The notes under the pieces: model-generated
Told to the model about the DNA's origin: nothing
What the model saw: the letters and a program-made list of their open reading frames with translations, nothing else
The model's database searches: none
Shown here: one piece after another, positions 47,441-59,270 of the stretch
How the letters are laid out: each line of letters starts with the position of its first letter
How positions within the stretch are numbered: the stretch's first letter is position 1
Translations under genes and position numbers: made by a program
Source: Linum tenue
Lineage: Eukaryota; Streptophyta; Magnoliopsida; Malpighiales; Linaceae
Direction of reading: 5' to 3'
Assembly: GCA_946122785.1 (NCBI GenBank)
Contig: CAMGYJ010000004.1
Coordinates: 55,498,679-55,562,678, forward strand
DNA: 64,000 nucleotides

Positions 47441-47568
47441 TCACCGTTTTCCTCTAACACGGTGATGCAATCACCGCCTTCCTCTACAGCGGTGATGCAA
47501 TCACCGTTTTCCTCTAACACGGTGATGCAATCACCGCTCTTCTTTAACGCGGTGATTCAATCACCGCC
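47441..47568 (-). repeat. tandem palindrome array, right arm
   Basis: Inverted counterpart of 46571-46757 with two fewer palindrome copies (one 60-bp unit less). Confidence 0.92.
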
Positions 47569-47686
47569 TTGGTCAAACGCGGTGAAGGCCCAAACATGCG
47601 TAGATTGGGAAATATTTTCATAACGTGTGTATTTTGAGAATTTTTTTTAAAAACATGTGTACAATGGGATTTTTTCCTCTTATTCA

Positions 47687-48160
47687 TTTCAACTACAGGG
47701 CCACATTGCAGTTGCAGACGCTGCTAGTATCTGTTTCATTTCCCATGTTACCAACTCCCAAGTGTCTTGAATGAAGCCCAAGTCAACCCTCATCCTGAAA
47801 TTCAGAAGAGGTACAGTAATGTTTCTCAAGTTTCTTTTATTTGTATTTTATTTCAGAATGCGTGAGAAAATGTCCAGAACACGCACCTATTTGCTGCTGT
47901 ATAGGCAGAGGTGGGAATCCCCACAAAGAAAATTCAAACCATCTGCCGCAGCCATTGACTTTTACAAGTTTGGACTACATCTATAAATATTTACTCAGTC
48001 AACCTCCCATCACTTTTTGGATCGTTAAATAGAAACCCGGATCATAATACATGCTTTAGAGCCTGCTCTTCTTCCACTGGATATGATTCCGCGTTGATGC
48101 ATATCCTTATACACCAATAACGTTGCCAATCCCATTGAGCAAAAGCAAGCTCCAGGGCTC
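47687..48160 (+). other. 5' region of the amino-acid permease gene
   Basis: Upstream of the permease start; probably holds 5' UTR and part of the promoter. The foldback element ends 484 bp before the start codon. Confidence 0.4.
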
Positions 48161-50294
48161 ATGGAGATTGAAGAAATGGATTCTGGTGAGAAGCGGCTCA
48201 ACGAGCTGGGGTACAAACAAGAGCTAAGAAGACAAATGGTAACTTTCTGATGGTCCCTTCGTTTGGTGGTATTCCAATCATATACTTGGTATTTTGCTGC
48301 TTTGGGTTTATGTTGTTTTTCTCTGGGTCTTCATTTACTGCAGACTTTGTTCAAAACTCTTGCCATATCATTTTCAACCATGACGCTCTTCACTGGGATC
48401 ACTCCCTTGTACGGTTCAAGCCTTTTGTATGCAGGCCCTGCAACTCTGGTGTGGGGATGGGTGGTCGTCTCATTCTTCACCTGGTTTGTAGGCATTGCCA
48501 TGGCTGAGATTTGTTCATCCTTTCCTGTACGTATAAATTATGGCTGTCCCTCCTTAGATAGATATTCATTTCCTTGACTTCCCAATCCTAAGCTAGTGAA
48601 TGAGCTTAATTCCTTATTTGATTGCCTGACCTGGTGAAACAGACGACTGGTTCTCTTTATTTCTGGGCTGCTCATTTGGCTGGTCCAAGATGGGGACCTT
48701 TTGCATCCTGGTGCTGTGCTTGGCTCGAGACCATAGGACTTGTTGCAGGCATAGGTACTCAGGTAAAGTAAACCTGATTTCTGTGCTGCAAGAAGAATGC
48801 TATCCCGGATCAATTGTTGAGTTGTGGGAAGTGTTTTTGACAGGCATACGCAGGGTCGCAAACGCTGCAGAGTATCATATTATTATGCACAGGAACAAAC
48901 AAAGGTGGAGGATACTTTGCTCCTAAATGGCTCTTCTTGTGCATGTACGTGGGTCTCACTCTGATATGGGCTTTCCTCAACACTTTTGCCCTGGAAGTCA
49001 TTGCCTTTATTGACATCATCTCCATATGGTGGCAGGTAAGTAACAGTTCATTTGAATCTGCCATCCAATGTGAAAAAATATAGTCGGTTTCAGATGTGTT
49101 TGTACTATTGATGACAGGTGATTGGCGGATTGGTAATTGTTATACTACTTCCACTGGTGGCAACAACCACACAGTCTGCTTCTTATGTGTTTACGCATTT
49201 TGAAGTGGGATCAGAGTCAACTGGAATATCAAGCAAACCTTATGCAGTCGTTCTGTCTTTCCTTGTTAGTCAGTACTCTCTGTACGGATATGATGCAGCA
49301 GCCCATCTAACTGAAGAAACCAAAGGCGCTGATAAAAATGGTCCAATAGCAATTCTGTCCAGCATTGGTATCATATCGGTATTTGGATGGGCTTATATCT
49401 TGGCTCTCACTTTCAGCATCCAGGTAACTGCTTTTTCCAAGCACCCGTTCTTTTGCTTCTGCTCATATTTTCCAAGCACTAATTATGCCCCTTACTGCTC
49501 ATCAGGATTTCAGTTACTTGTATGATCCGAGTAATGAGACTGCAGGAGCATTTGTACCGGCGCAAATACTATACGATGCATTCCATGGGAGGTATCAGAA
49601 CTCTACAGGAGCAATTGTGCTGTTGTTTGTGATTTGGGGTTCATTCTTCTTTGGTGGCCTCTCAATAACTACTAGCGCAGCTAGAGTGGTAACAATCCTT
49701 CACTTCATGTACATGCTATGTCTTCTTGGGAGGCAGCATTTGAGTCATGTTTAGGTGTTTTACCCCGTTTATTTATTGTATCCTTCTCTTGGCCCTCCTC
49801 AGGTGTATGCTTTATCAAGAGACCAAGGTATCCCATTCTCATCCATATGGCGTAAAATCCATCCGAAGCACAAAGTTCCCTCCAACGCGGTGTGGCTCTG
49901 CGCAGCCATCTGCATTCTTCTCGGGCTCCCAATACTGAAAGTGAATGTTGTCTTCACGGCCATAACTTCTATATGCACGATCGGGTGGGTTGGTGGATAT
50001 GCAGTCCCAATATTTGCAAGAATGGTGATGGATGAGAAGGACTTCAAAGCAGGGCCATTCTACTTGGGGAAAGCTAGAAGGCCCATCTGCTTTGTTGCCT
50101 TCACCTGGATTTGCTATACTTGCTGTGTGTTCCTGCTGCCTACTTTGTACCCAATTTCTTGGGACACTTTCAACTATGCACCAGTGGCACTAGGAATTGG
50201 TCTAGGTTTAATAATGCTGTGGTGGGTGTTGGATGCTAGGAAATGGTTCAAAGGGCCTGTGAGGAATATTGATCCCCCAAATGGTAAGGTTTGA
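48161..50294 (+). CDS. BAT1: amino-acid permease of the BAT1 (bidirectional transporter / GABA permease) type
   Basis: Seven exons: 48161-48238, 48344-48526, 48643-48762, 48844-49035, 49118-49423, 49506-49688, 49803-50294; all introns GT-AG between codons; 517 aa, close to the about 516 aa of the Arabidopsis protein. It belongs to the APC superfamily with about 12 membrane helices. Visible landmarks are SGEKRLNELGYKQELRRQ, FSTMTLFTGITPLYG (helix 1), GWVVVSFFTWFVGIAMAE, SQYSLYGYDAAAHLTEETKG, TSAARVVYALSRDQGIPFSS and a hydrophilic C-terminus DARKWFKGPVRNIDPPNG. Plant BAT1 moves amino acids such as Ala, Arg, Glu, Lys and GABA; mitochondrial location has been reported for one splice form. The start was taken at 48161; a second Met (MDSGEKR) lies five codons in. 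Confidence 0.93.
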
Positions 50295-50794
50295 ATTTTT
50301 TACTGCAGCTCCAGCTTCATGTTTCCTGTATATTATACAATTGACCCTATAGGAGTGATTTTCATTTCTGTTCTCATTGCTGCTCCAAGCAGTGTGCGTT
50401 TATGCTTCTTCAAGTGACCTGAGCCAAGTAATTAGAGAAACTCAAAAAGAGCAACTCTCTTCTGGCTAAAACACTAGCCCTGTCTGTCCTTTCTGGAACA
50501 CTAGCCTTGTTCCTTAATGAGATTAGTGTTGACTATTAGGCCAAGATAATAATCGTTAATCAAAGCTGAACTCAAGACATAGAAGATTAGATCACTCTGC
50601 GTTGATACCACTTGGACATTAATGGAAGCCTGCTCTGCTTTACTATGTATCGTCATGGTGAATTGTCTCGTATATGCAAAATTGAAAATATTGCGTCCTG
50701 CCCACTTATATATTACAAAATCGATCAATCATGGTACTACCCAAGATCTACATGGAAGATGCATATATACCGTAATTGGTTACCATAAGAACTT
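50295..50794. other. convergent 3' regions of the permease gene and PAD4
   Basis: 500 bp between two stop codons facing each other. AT-rich 3' UTR-like sequence; no extra gene seen. Confidence 0.5.
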
Positions 50795-53700
50795 TTAGGG
50801 AACCACCTCCGCATCCATCAAATTAGGAAACTGGGGGCGCAAGAGTGTCTCGACTTGTGATTTCACCTCTTGATAGTCCTTCACCCACAAGCAGTAGCTG
50901 GAATTCTTTGCCACAACGTCCTTGGAAACCTCCTTCTTCTCAACCAATCCTCTTGCGTACCTCTCAAATCCATCGAGTTTCTCCCATAACTCGGCCGCTT
51001 TCCCAGGATCCCTTTCAGTCCTGACACTCTCCAACCATTCTCGGGCCTCCTCCACCCTTGCCCAGAACAATGTGTCCTGTGTCAAGCTTGCAAACTTGCT
51101 CCTCATCACCATCATCATCGTATTGCTCTCTTCTTGCCCGTCGATTCCTTCTTTCCACCATCTGTCGAAGATCTGGTACCTCTTCTCCCTTCCACATGTT
51201 ATGTAGTGTCCCTTGATCCGCTGCATACCAATTCTATAGTATTCAGCTATGTCCAGTGGCTCAACCAGAAGTTTATAGAACTGAGAGGCATTGACCCACT
51301 TGGCTCGTTTGTGGAAGTCATGAGGGAGCTGGTTGGTCTCCAACATGGTGATCACATTGTCCCAGAACCGGGCCAGCTTGTGGCGGTTCATGTTCACTTT
51401 GGCGTCTCTCCTTGAGGCACCTCTGTGCTTGAAGGAGTCATAGTACCCCATCTGATCATCGCACCTGTCGCAGGATTCTTTGTACCATTCGATTTCAGCC
51501 CTGTAAGGTGTTACCTGCGACAGTTTGATAGCTAGATTGGCACAATTTAGGCTTGGTTTTCGCCCCAGTCTCTTGGCAATCTTCAGGCAGTCTTTCGCTG
51601 GTCTTGCAATCGGTTCCTGCAAAATGGATAAAAAAGAAAAGAGAAAAGAAGCCATATTGAGATCAACCTTAGTCACACGTAGAGTAGACTTTGTGGATTC
51701 CGGTAGAGCAGTGCATTAATGAAGTATACCCGGGAATCGATCCCCGAGGACTGTAAGGCCAGAGCAAGACCAGCATCATAGCTGGATTCAGGAAGCTCGG
51801 CTTGCAAGAAGCTTCTGTTGGTCAGGAACTGAGAGCAGACTTTCTCTACCACAACTCCATAGTTTAGATGGCTGTCAATGCTACAACTAGGTGACCCCAT
51901 CCCAAGGAGCAGATACATCATTCTGACGACAGAAGCTGCATTGTCCACGCAAATGGCTCCACCATCTTGGGAACAGAAGAAATAGTTACCGAAGGGCGAA
52001 AACGAACTACCCTTGTTCGCCTTCCTTCCTTCTCCTCCAAACTCCAACAGTGCATGCAGCGAAGCCATGACGTGATTGAAAAGCTTTGCCTTGGCTTCAT
52101 CTGTGAGTTGCTGCAGACCAAGCGGGGTTGTCGTTTCAAGCTGCGGAGCTGCTGACAAAGAGAGGTGGCAGAAATGGAGCAGGGAGTGGAGCTGGTGAGT
52201 GACAGGAGCAAGGTCTGGGACCAAGAGGAGCCTTGGCACGATGTCGTGCCTCGAGACGACATGGCAGAAGTTGCCAGCCCATCTTTGGGCTAGAATGGCT
52301 CGAGAGAGTGATTCATTGCCAAGCAGTGGAGACCCAAAGGTGATGCAGAGGACAGATGGGCGGGGAGAGGTGGATTCCAGACAAGAAAGTAGCCAAATTG
52401 CACACAGTGATGCTATTGTTCCTCCAATTGAATGCCCTGTCACCACTACGGAGCTGCATTCACGCATTACTTCTGATATCTGTGCATTATTATTGCCCAC
52501 AAAAGGTATTATTCTCTGGGTTAAGAATTGAGACAAATCAAAGCGGAAGAATTTCAACATTATAGAATAGTGGGCATGAATGATTAACAGGAGTAGGGTA
52601 GGCAACTAGGGTGGTCCTGCTGGTCCTACAATTTCCCAAAATCGTAGAACAATCAATCAATACAAATACAAATGGGTAATAATCATTTCCTTTACGAAAA
52701 AGAAAAAGATAATCACTTACGCAACTCAGTCAGTCACCTTACCAGTCAACTCCATTAGAGTGTCCGTTACTTCATGGGAAAGGAAGACTCGGTGAAAGCA
52801 GCCATATATTGACTTTTTCTTCGTTATTGAAATAATCATGGAGGAGAGTGTGGTTGGAGTGATTGTATAGTTAGGGTTCATTTTTGACACCATGGTAGAG
52901 TTATATGATTGATTTGGTGTTGGATGGATTTTGCACCAACACCAGATCTCACGTGTAAAGAATTTGATAAACTGAAAAGAGAGTGCCAAATTAGCAAGGG
53001 TTTATGACTATGAATTTTTTTTTTCCGCCTAAATGTGCGGGTCAGAAAATTTGGAAAATTAAATTTCAAGCCTCCAAATTCATAATTTGAATTGTCCCCA
53101 TTATCCCCAAAAAAATGTTTTATTTGTTAAAAAAAAAATCAATTTCAAGAATAGAAAAGTAAATTTCACTTTCGAATCTATAAATCCAATTTAGCCAAAT
53201 CAATCATAAAATCATAAAATCCAAAAAATAAGCACAACACAATCAAACAATGTTTCATTGTTCTAACCTACACACAAACGACCCATTAGAACATCTACAT
53301 CCATCAAATAGCATTTTTATTTCATATGTGGTCCTTACTACCACATTAGCCACTTTTTTCATTTTATTACATATCACTTTCATTTCCTTTGCATCAATGA
53401 AATCCATTATCTATTTTATAGTGGGCCCACAAAACAAAAATACACTCTCTCACAACTAGGCTGTTATTGAGCTGAGTCGAGTCGAGCTTTGCCATAGTTC
53501 GGGCTCGGCTCGTTAATATATTTCCAGACTCGAGCTCGGCTCGTGTTCGTCACGAGCTTTAATATGCAAGCTCGAGCTCGGCTCGTTTATGAAAATGAAA
53601 GCTCGAGCTCGACTCGAGTTCGGCTCGTCAAATAAGTTTAACGAGCCCAAATTCGAGTTCAGCTCATAAAATGTTCATGATAGCTCGAGATTGACCTAGA

Positions 53701-55189
53701 ACTGCGCACAAAATTACATTCAAACCTGTAGCAAAGTCTAGCAAAGTAAAACACAATATTTATCCCAATTTCAATACATAAAATCCATGAATTCTAATCC
53801 TTTTTTTATGCCAAACCATTAGATGAGCTTGTTCGCGAGCTTTCGAGCTGAACATGGGGTGGCTCGAGTTCGGCTCGTTTAGTTAACGAGCTTGTTCGCG
53901 AGCCGGCTCGATTAAAACGAATCGAGTGTTGAACGAATTTTTCTCGAGTCGCACACCGAGCCGTTCATGAGCGGCTTGGTTTATTAACAGCCCTACTCAC
54001 AACTCACAAAAATGGAATAGAAATGAAGAAACAAAAAAACAAAATAGCATAAACGTGGGTGGAGCCCACTTTTGCTCTTCCATTTGGTATTTCATTAAGT
54101 GGAAAATCCCACCTTATGAAATAGGGGCTCCAACACTTAAATGAGAAACGAAAGTGCCATATAGAATATGAAATAGCATCATGAGTCATGACAGCCGTTG
54201 TGGATGCTCTTAGAATTACGCAATAAAATTTTCTTTATGTGTGTATGCATTTAAAAGGATACCATCGAATAAATCATAAATGAGTTGATGGTAAGAAATA
54301 TCATTCTCATGAAACTAAAAATTTAGGAGTGCGTTTGCTTCGTTTATTTTTAAAACAAATATAAATATTCGATAATGCAAACATTTAATATGGAAGAAAT
54401 CGAAATGCATACGGACAAAATTGACAAACATTATTACTAGCTAGCGTACTCTGGTTGTGGCTGCAGATCATGCCAAGCCGACACAAAACAAAATGGAAAA
54501 TGGAAATTAAGCAGGCGGCAGAATGAAGGGAAATGGCGAGAGAGAGCCAAAGAGAAAGAGTGACCTGGGATTGGAAGCGCGTGTCCCGGTATACTGACCA
54601 GAAGATCCGCAGCAGCTCACCGCAAACCATAACAGGATCCAATTCTCCCCCTCCGCCGCCTTCCTCCCCTTCTTCCCCACTCTTCCGATCGGAGAAGAGA
54701 CTCCTTGCCCAGCAACACCCAGCCGCTTCCAGACCAACCAATTTCCCCCATCCCCCGGGCTCCCCCGGCGGCGGCGCGATTCCGCCACCCGAAAACGCCA
54801 CGTAACCCACCCGGCTGGTCGCCGTCCCACCAATCTCCGCCGCGAATCCGACCTTTTCGCCCTCGCCCCCAACGGCGCCGCGGCTGGCGTTGGCCAGCTG
54901 GCAGAGGCGCCACGACTCCGTCAGCAGAGGGGTGGAGGCCAGGAAGTTGGCCGTCATCTCGCTCGTCTCGAACCTGCGACCGGGAGACGATGATGCACAG
55001 CACAGATGTGTTAAAGAGGAGTAAAATAGGTCATGGTGGAATTGGCGATAATCGAGAATTAGAAATGGCGGATAAAGAAAGAGCAAGCAATTATTATTAT
55101 ATATAGTTATAGTGACAAATGAATAATTTATTCCGGTGAAGGAGAGAAAGGGAGGGGAAAGAGGGTGCTTACGATGAAGTTTCCTCCAT
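50795..55189 (-). CDS. PAD4: PAD4 (phytoalexin deficient 4), lipase-like immune regulator
   Basis: Four exons: 55189-55173, 54973-54565, 52479-51730, 51616-50795; 665 aa. PAD4 pairs with EDS1 in the cytosol and nucleus to drive salicylic-acid and TIR-NLR-triggered immunity. The N-terminus MEETSSFETSEM is split by the first intron, with a 17-nt first exon. The alpha/beta-hydrolase part has GHSIGG (Ser about 159) and SRHD (Asp about 221). The C-terminal EP domain has MGYYDSFKHRGASRRD, QFYKLLVEPLDIAEYYR and SKDVVAKNSSYCLW. FGNYFFCSQDGG and NQLPHDFHKRAKWVNASQFY distinguish it from EDS1 and SAG101. It is longer than Arabidopsis PAD4 (541 aa), partly through Gly/Glu-rich stretches in exon 2 and an insert near residues 230-290. 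Intron 2 is about 2.1 kb and contains a hAT-type element. Confidence 0.93.
53458..53995. mobile_element. hAT-type element in PAD4 intron 2
   Basis: The ends are TAGGCTGTTA and TTAACAGCCCTA. A perfect 8-bp TSD CTCACAAC lies at 53450-53457 and 53996-54003. The interior is dominated by GAGCTCGGCTCG and CGAGTCGAGC repeats. No transposase. It enlarges PAD4 intron 2 without touching its splice sites. Confidence 0.92.
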
Positions 55190-56793
55190 GGAAAATTGGG
55201 GAGGAGTGTGAACTTTGAATGAATGCCCTCTGCTTTCTGGAGGGCTAGCTTCCACTTGAAGTTGAAAGCATGGACAGAGGGGAAAGTTGGAGTTGAATTT
55301 CTGTGGAAATAAAAGGCAGCCAAGGGGTTAATAGCTTGAATTAAGAAGACCAGAGAAATGGGGTTGTAGTGAAGTGGCAATAATAACCTTTATTTTCTTT
55401 ATATTTTCCTTGTTATAACAACGATGGGGGGATGGATGGGAATGATGATCATATCTGAAATGGCGACGATTTGGGTGACAAAGATTGTGTAGTGTAATTA
55501 AGGATAGGGGTGATGCTTTTCACATTGGAGCAAAACCCATTTTGTTTTGTTCGGTTATAATGATGGGTGTTAGTCATGCGAAGCTAAAAATCATACAGTT
55601 TTAGGACTCTAGTGTTGAGACTTGAGATTCATTAGTGGAGGAAAACCAATGTATTCAAACTTCCGATTTTAATCTTAAAATGTTTTGATTTCACGATCTT
55701 ATTGATGGATTCCGATATTGATTATACTACAAAATCCCATAAAAATCTGATTTAAAAATCTAAAATTCTTAAAATCTATAATTTTGTACAATTTCAAGGT
55801 TCATGTCAATTGGGCCAAAATTAGCCCAGTCAGGTCAGGTTTTGCCCATGAACCGGGTCAAATTTACTTCCCCCAACCCAACATAATGAACAACACAACT
55901 CTAACTCGATCGGCGACCCTCAACTTATCTTCATGCTCTTCCTCGTATCTGCCTCTTCTGCAAGCCAACGAGCCGACTCTTTCCATCAACGATGTCTTCC
56001 ACCCTCCTAATTAGCTCGTAATTTTTTCCCACCGCCCTCACGATTATCCAATCTCCATTCCATTGGAAGCTTTCGTTCATCTCTCAATCCTTCAGCACCA
56101 CTATCCCCGTCCTTTTATCGATTAAGAAGGGAATGCATCAATCAATGAGTTAGTTACCTTTGCCAGATGATGGTGATCAAGAAAATATGGTTAATTGTGA
56201 AGATACTTCAAGTGATCCTGAGAATAATGATAGCATTCCTCAAGCAAATAGACAAGGATTCTTCGAGGATAAGAGTGAGAGTGATCATATATGATATCGC
56301 GATTGTACATGAATAAATTTATGAATTTAGTTGTGTTTATTTGGCAGACAAACTTATCTTGGTAAGTAATTAGGTTATATGTGGTGATTGTTATTCATTA
56401 TATGAATTGTTATTACTATCTGGTGTTTTAAATGTTTATTTCAATATGAACCTAAAATCTTACGATTTTACGATTTTAATCTACGATTTCGATTTTACCT
56501 TAGTTTTCGATTTTACTTAAAATCACGATTTTGACTGCATTGGGCAAAACCATTTGGAAATATTCAAAAATACCTTCTTAATAAATTGAATAAAAGTGTA
56601 AAACACAATAAGTTTGGGATAGAGAAAAGAATAAAAATTCAAAACATGTTGAGGCAATCGATCATTAATTGTGCATGCAAGGTATATTAAGCACCAATGA
56701 GAGTCGGTTCGCGGTCTTCCTATTTTGGAATCCGATTTATCAAGCGTATTTTTATTGACATTATTATTGTCCAAATTTATGTGGACGATATTG
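55190..56793. other. PAD4 upstream region and transposon debris
   Basis: The first few hundred bases are the PAD4 5' UTR and promoter. 55620-55800 and 56450-56540 are rich in ACGATTTTA/TAAAATC motifs in both orientations and look like the two ends of an old AT-rich element. A 76-residue plus-strand frame (55784-56014) is unrecognised. Confidence 0.45.
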
Positions 56794-56816
56794 GTGATCA
56801 TATATGATATCGCGAT
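56281..56816 (+). repeat. 23-bp perfect direct repeat pair
   Basis: Identical 23-bp copies at 56281-56303 and 56794-56816, beginning GTGATCATATATGATATCGC and including the palindrome ATCATATATGAT. They are 513 bp apart. The second copy sits at the start of the copia-like LTR region. Confidence 0.88.
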
Positions 56817-57149
56817 GTGTTACGTGTCATTATTGTCTACATGTCATCATTGTCCATTGTTTTAGGCTCTTATGTCGCTTATTGTCCAAGTTTCCGTGTT
56901 GTTCATGAAGAATGAAACTTACTCCCCCTACAAGTCGGCTCTCTCTTTTCTCTAGGTTTCGAGTTCTCTTCTACATAAATCTTGCTTCGATCATTGTCCA
57001 ACCAAGCAACAGCGTCACATCAATCCAGAATAATCATCAGTCGTGAGCTCCGAGCTCACCATGGATTAGTCTCGTTCATTCTAACGAGGATACAACGTAA
57101 AACTTCGTGTTGTCATGTTCCCTATTTTCCGCTATATCAGAATTCTTCA

Positions 57150-57164
57150 TGGTATCAGAGCTGG
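57150..57164 (+). other. primer-binding site of the decayed copia
   Basis: TGGTATCAGAGCTGG, complementary to the 3' end of initiator tRNA-Met. Confidence 0.85.
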
Positions 57165-57759
57165 CTTAAAATCCACCCCTCTTTCGGTCTTTTTCCACTC
57201 AATCGATAGTCATGAGCGATGAAGAAAAGGTTTAAGCGGAGATGAAGCTCGATCCGCCGTCGCAGTCACAAGATAGCCCAGGTCCTTACTCGCCATACTA
57301 TCTTCACCCTTCCAATCACCCCGACCAAACCTTTGCCGCCGACGAGTTGACATAACTCAATTGCGGCGAGTGGACTTCTGATATGAAAACAACCCTACTG
57401 GCCAAAAACAATATATATAATCTTCATCAATGGGACTCTTCAACGTCCGACTTTGGGATGACAGCTGGATGCTTGGGATCGTTGTAACGCAATGGTAATG
57501 GGCTGGCTGAAAAACTCGATGAGTTGAAATGTCCTAGTCAGCATGCGTTATGCGGAGACTTCCCACCATATTTGGATGGACTTAAAGGAGCGATTTAGCA
57601 CGTGTAGCTTTCCTTGGTTATGCCAGCTGCGACGTACAATTGCCCTTCTTCATCAAGAGAAGGCTAGCGTCTCCGGTTTTTATACAAAGTTGCGTAGCTT
57701 ATGGGATGAGATTCATGCCATAGCACCGCCGCCAAAATGTGCTTGTGGTGGGGTATGTT

Positions 57760-57947
57760 TATGACTGTAAATGAGCCGAGTCGAGTCGAGTTTTACCCTA
57801 GTTTGAGCTCGGCTCGTTAATAAACGAGCCAAGTCGAGTCTAGTTCGAGCTAACTTGCTTAATAAAATCTTGACTAGTATTTGATATATATTCATTTTAT
57901 ATGTCTTATATGTCATACATGATACATGTGATTAATATCAAGATTAA

Positions 57948-57984
<37 letters not shown>

Positions 57985-58603
57985 GTTAAGTGTTCAATAT
58001 TAACTAAACTCATTTTACACTTTGTTGTATCGAACTATTTAGTTCATAAATTTTAACTAGTGAAATTATATGATTTCATAGTATCGAAGCAATCTATGAT
58101 ATATAATTGATATTTAAAATTAAATAAGATATATTTGCTCATCTACGTGTTAAACTTCATATAGGGTGAGATATATAATTTAACAATCATATGAATTATC
58201 AAAATCAAACTCATATAGATCAATTTGTTCATAAATCGATAATTGAGTTGGCTCTCTAGCCACAATGTTGAGAGTTGATACATCTTATTAGCTCTAAACG
58301 AGCTAGCTCACGAGTTGAGCTCAACAAGCCCCCGAGTCGAGTTAGCTCGCGAGCTCCGTTCTAGTGACAACATTCCCACTTTTATTATCACTTCCGGTAC
58401 TGGCAGGGGCAATTACCATGTTATTAACCGATCAAAACTTTAATACAACCTTTTCTGATCCCGCTGGAGGGGGAGACCCCATGCGAGCTGCAGAAAGCGA
58501 AGCTCAAGCTCGACTCATTAGTAAACGAGCCGAGTTTCGAACGAGCTTCTCTCGAGTCGAGCATCAAGCCACTCGCGAGCAGTTTGGCTCATTTGTAGCC
58601 CTA
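57760..58603. mobile_element. hAT-type element nested in the copia gag
   Basis: TIRs are TATGACTGTAAATGAGCC and GGCTCATTTGTAGCCCTA. The flanks GGTATGTT (57752-57759) and GATATGTT (58604-58611) form an 8-bp TSD with one mismatch. It carries GAGCTCGGCTCG/CGAGTCGAG motifs like the PAD4-intron element, and an (AAT)n tract at 57947-57982. Joining the flanks restores the gag reading, which confirms the insertion. Confidence 0.85.
57947..57982 (+). repeat. (AAT)n microsatellite
   Basis: About 12 AAT units inside the nested hAT-type element. Confidence 0.92.
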
Positions 58604-59270
58604 GATATGTTTGCGAAATTGAGAAGAAGATGCGTGATACACAAGACAGTGGGCACATTTTCGATTTCCTCATAGAGCTCGACGATGTATTCACCACCGC
58701 ACGAACCCAAGTCCCCTCTATGAAGCCTACTCCGACTCTAAGCGAGGCTTTTCAGATGATTATCAATTATGAATAACAGCTGAGTATCACAAATACTTGA
58801 CGTCCCAGTGTCGACGCAGCAGCTCTTCAAGCTCAGGGTGATCGTGGACTTTCCATTAAAGGAGATTCTTCAGATCAAGCGAATCGTATAGCTGACGGTC
58901 GCCCATGTCCCTCTCTCTAATCACTCTTGGATTATCGATTTAGGCTATAATGAGCATATAGTTAAAGATATGTATGTTTTGTCAGGTGAGTTGGAAATTG
59001 GAGAGAACTTGCAGGTTCAAATTCCTAATGGCCAGGGAATTCCGGTTAATGGCATTGGTAAATCAAAATTGGACAATGTATTTATTCTAAATAGAGTTCT
59101 ACACGTCTCAGGGTTTCAGTGCAACTTATTATCTGTTAGTCGTCTCACGGCCGATATTCCGGTCGCTTTGATTTTCATCTATGATATTTGTATGGTTCAT
59201 GACTTACCTTCCAATAAGCCGATTCAAAAAATAAATTTTTTATTCCGTGCTCGGTGACGTGGCAGGTGAG

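Larger units (their letters stand above)
46461..47677. mobile_element. foldback (long-TIR) MULE-like element
   Basis: Two near-identical inverted arms (46461-47043 and 47157-47677) surround a spacer of only about 110 bp. The tips are GGAAAAAATCTCATTGTAC and its inverted form with one change. A perfect 9-bp TSD TCTTATTCA flanks it (46452-46460 and 47678-47686), matching MULE. The left arm is about 60 bp longer because of one extra internal tandem unit. Both arms include arrays of CGGTGATTGCATCACCG palindromes. Open frames across the element (for example 46618-47094 and 47520-46780) are side effects of the repeats. Confidence 0.93.
56817..59270 (+). pseudogene. decayed Ty1/copia retrotransposon (gag to protease)
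   Basis: LTR-like sequence with an initiator-Met primer site TGGTATCAGAGC at 57150-57161. It is followed by frames reading SPYYLHPSNHPDQTF, WMDLKERFSTCSFPWLCQLR, FYTKLRSLWDEIHAI (copia gag, UBN2 type), then after the nested insertion [17 protein letters not shown] and TLSEAFQMIINYE. 58920-59250 reads HSWIIDLGYNEHIV, then VQIPNGQGIPV and LHVSGFQCNLLSVSRLT, the protease region with DLGYN where DSGAS is expected. Integrase and RT are missing. Many stops. Confidence 0.82.

Noticed and set aside
46618..47520. Long open frames on both strands across the foldback element
   Set aside because: They are produced by the 30-bp repeat being a multiple of three and by the mirror arms; the same peptide appears from both strands and resembles no family.
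54385..55380. 331-residue minus-strand open frame taken as one gene
   Set aside because: Only 54973-54565 matches PAD4; the flanks are intron and upstream sequence that happen to be open, and the true start is in a separate short exon.
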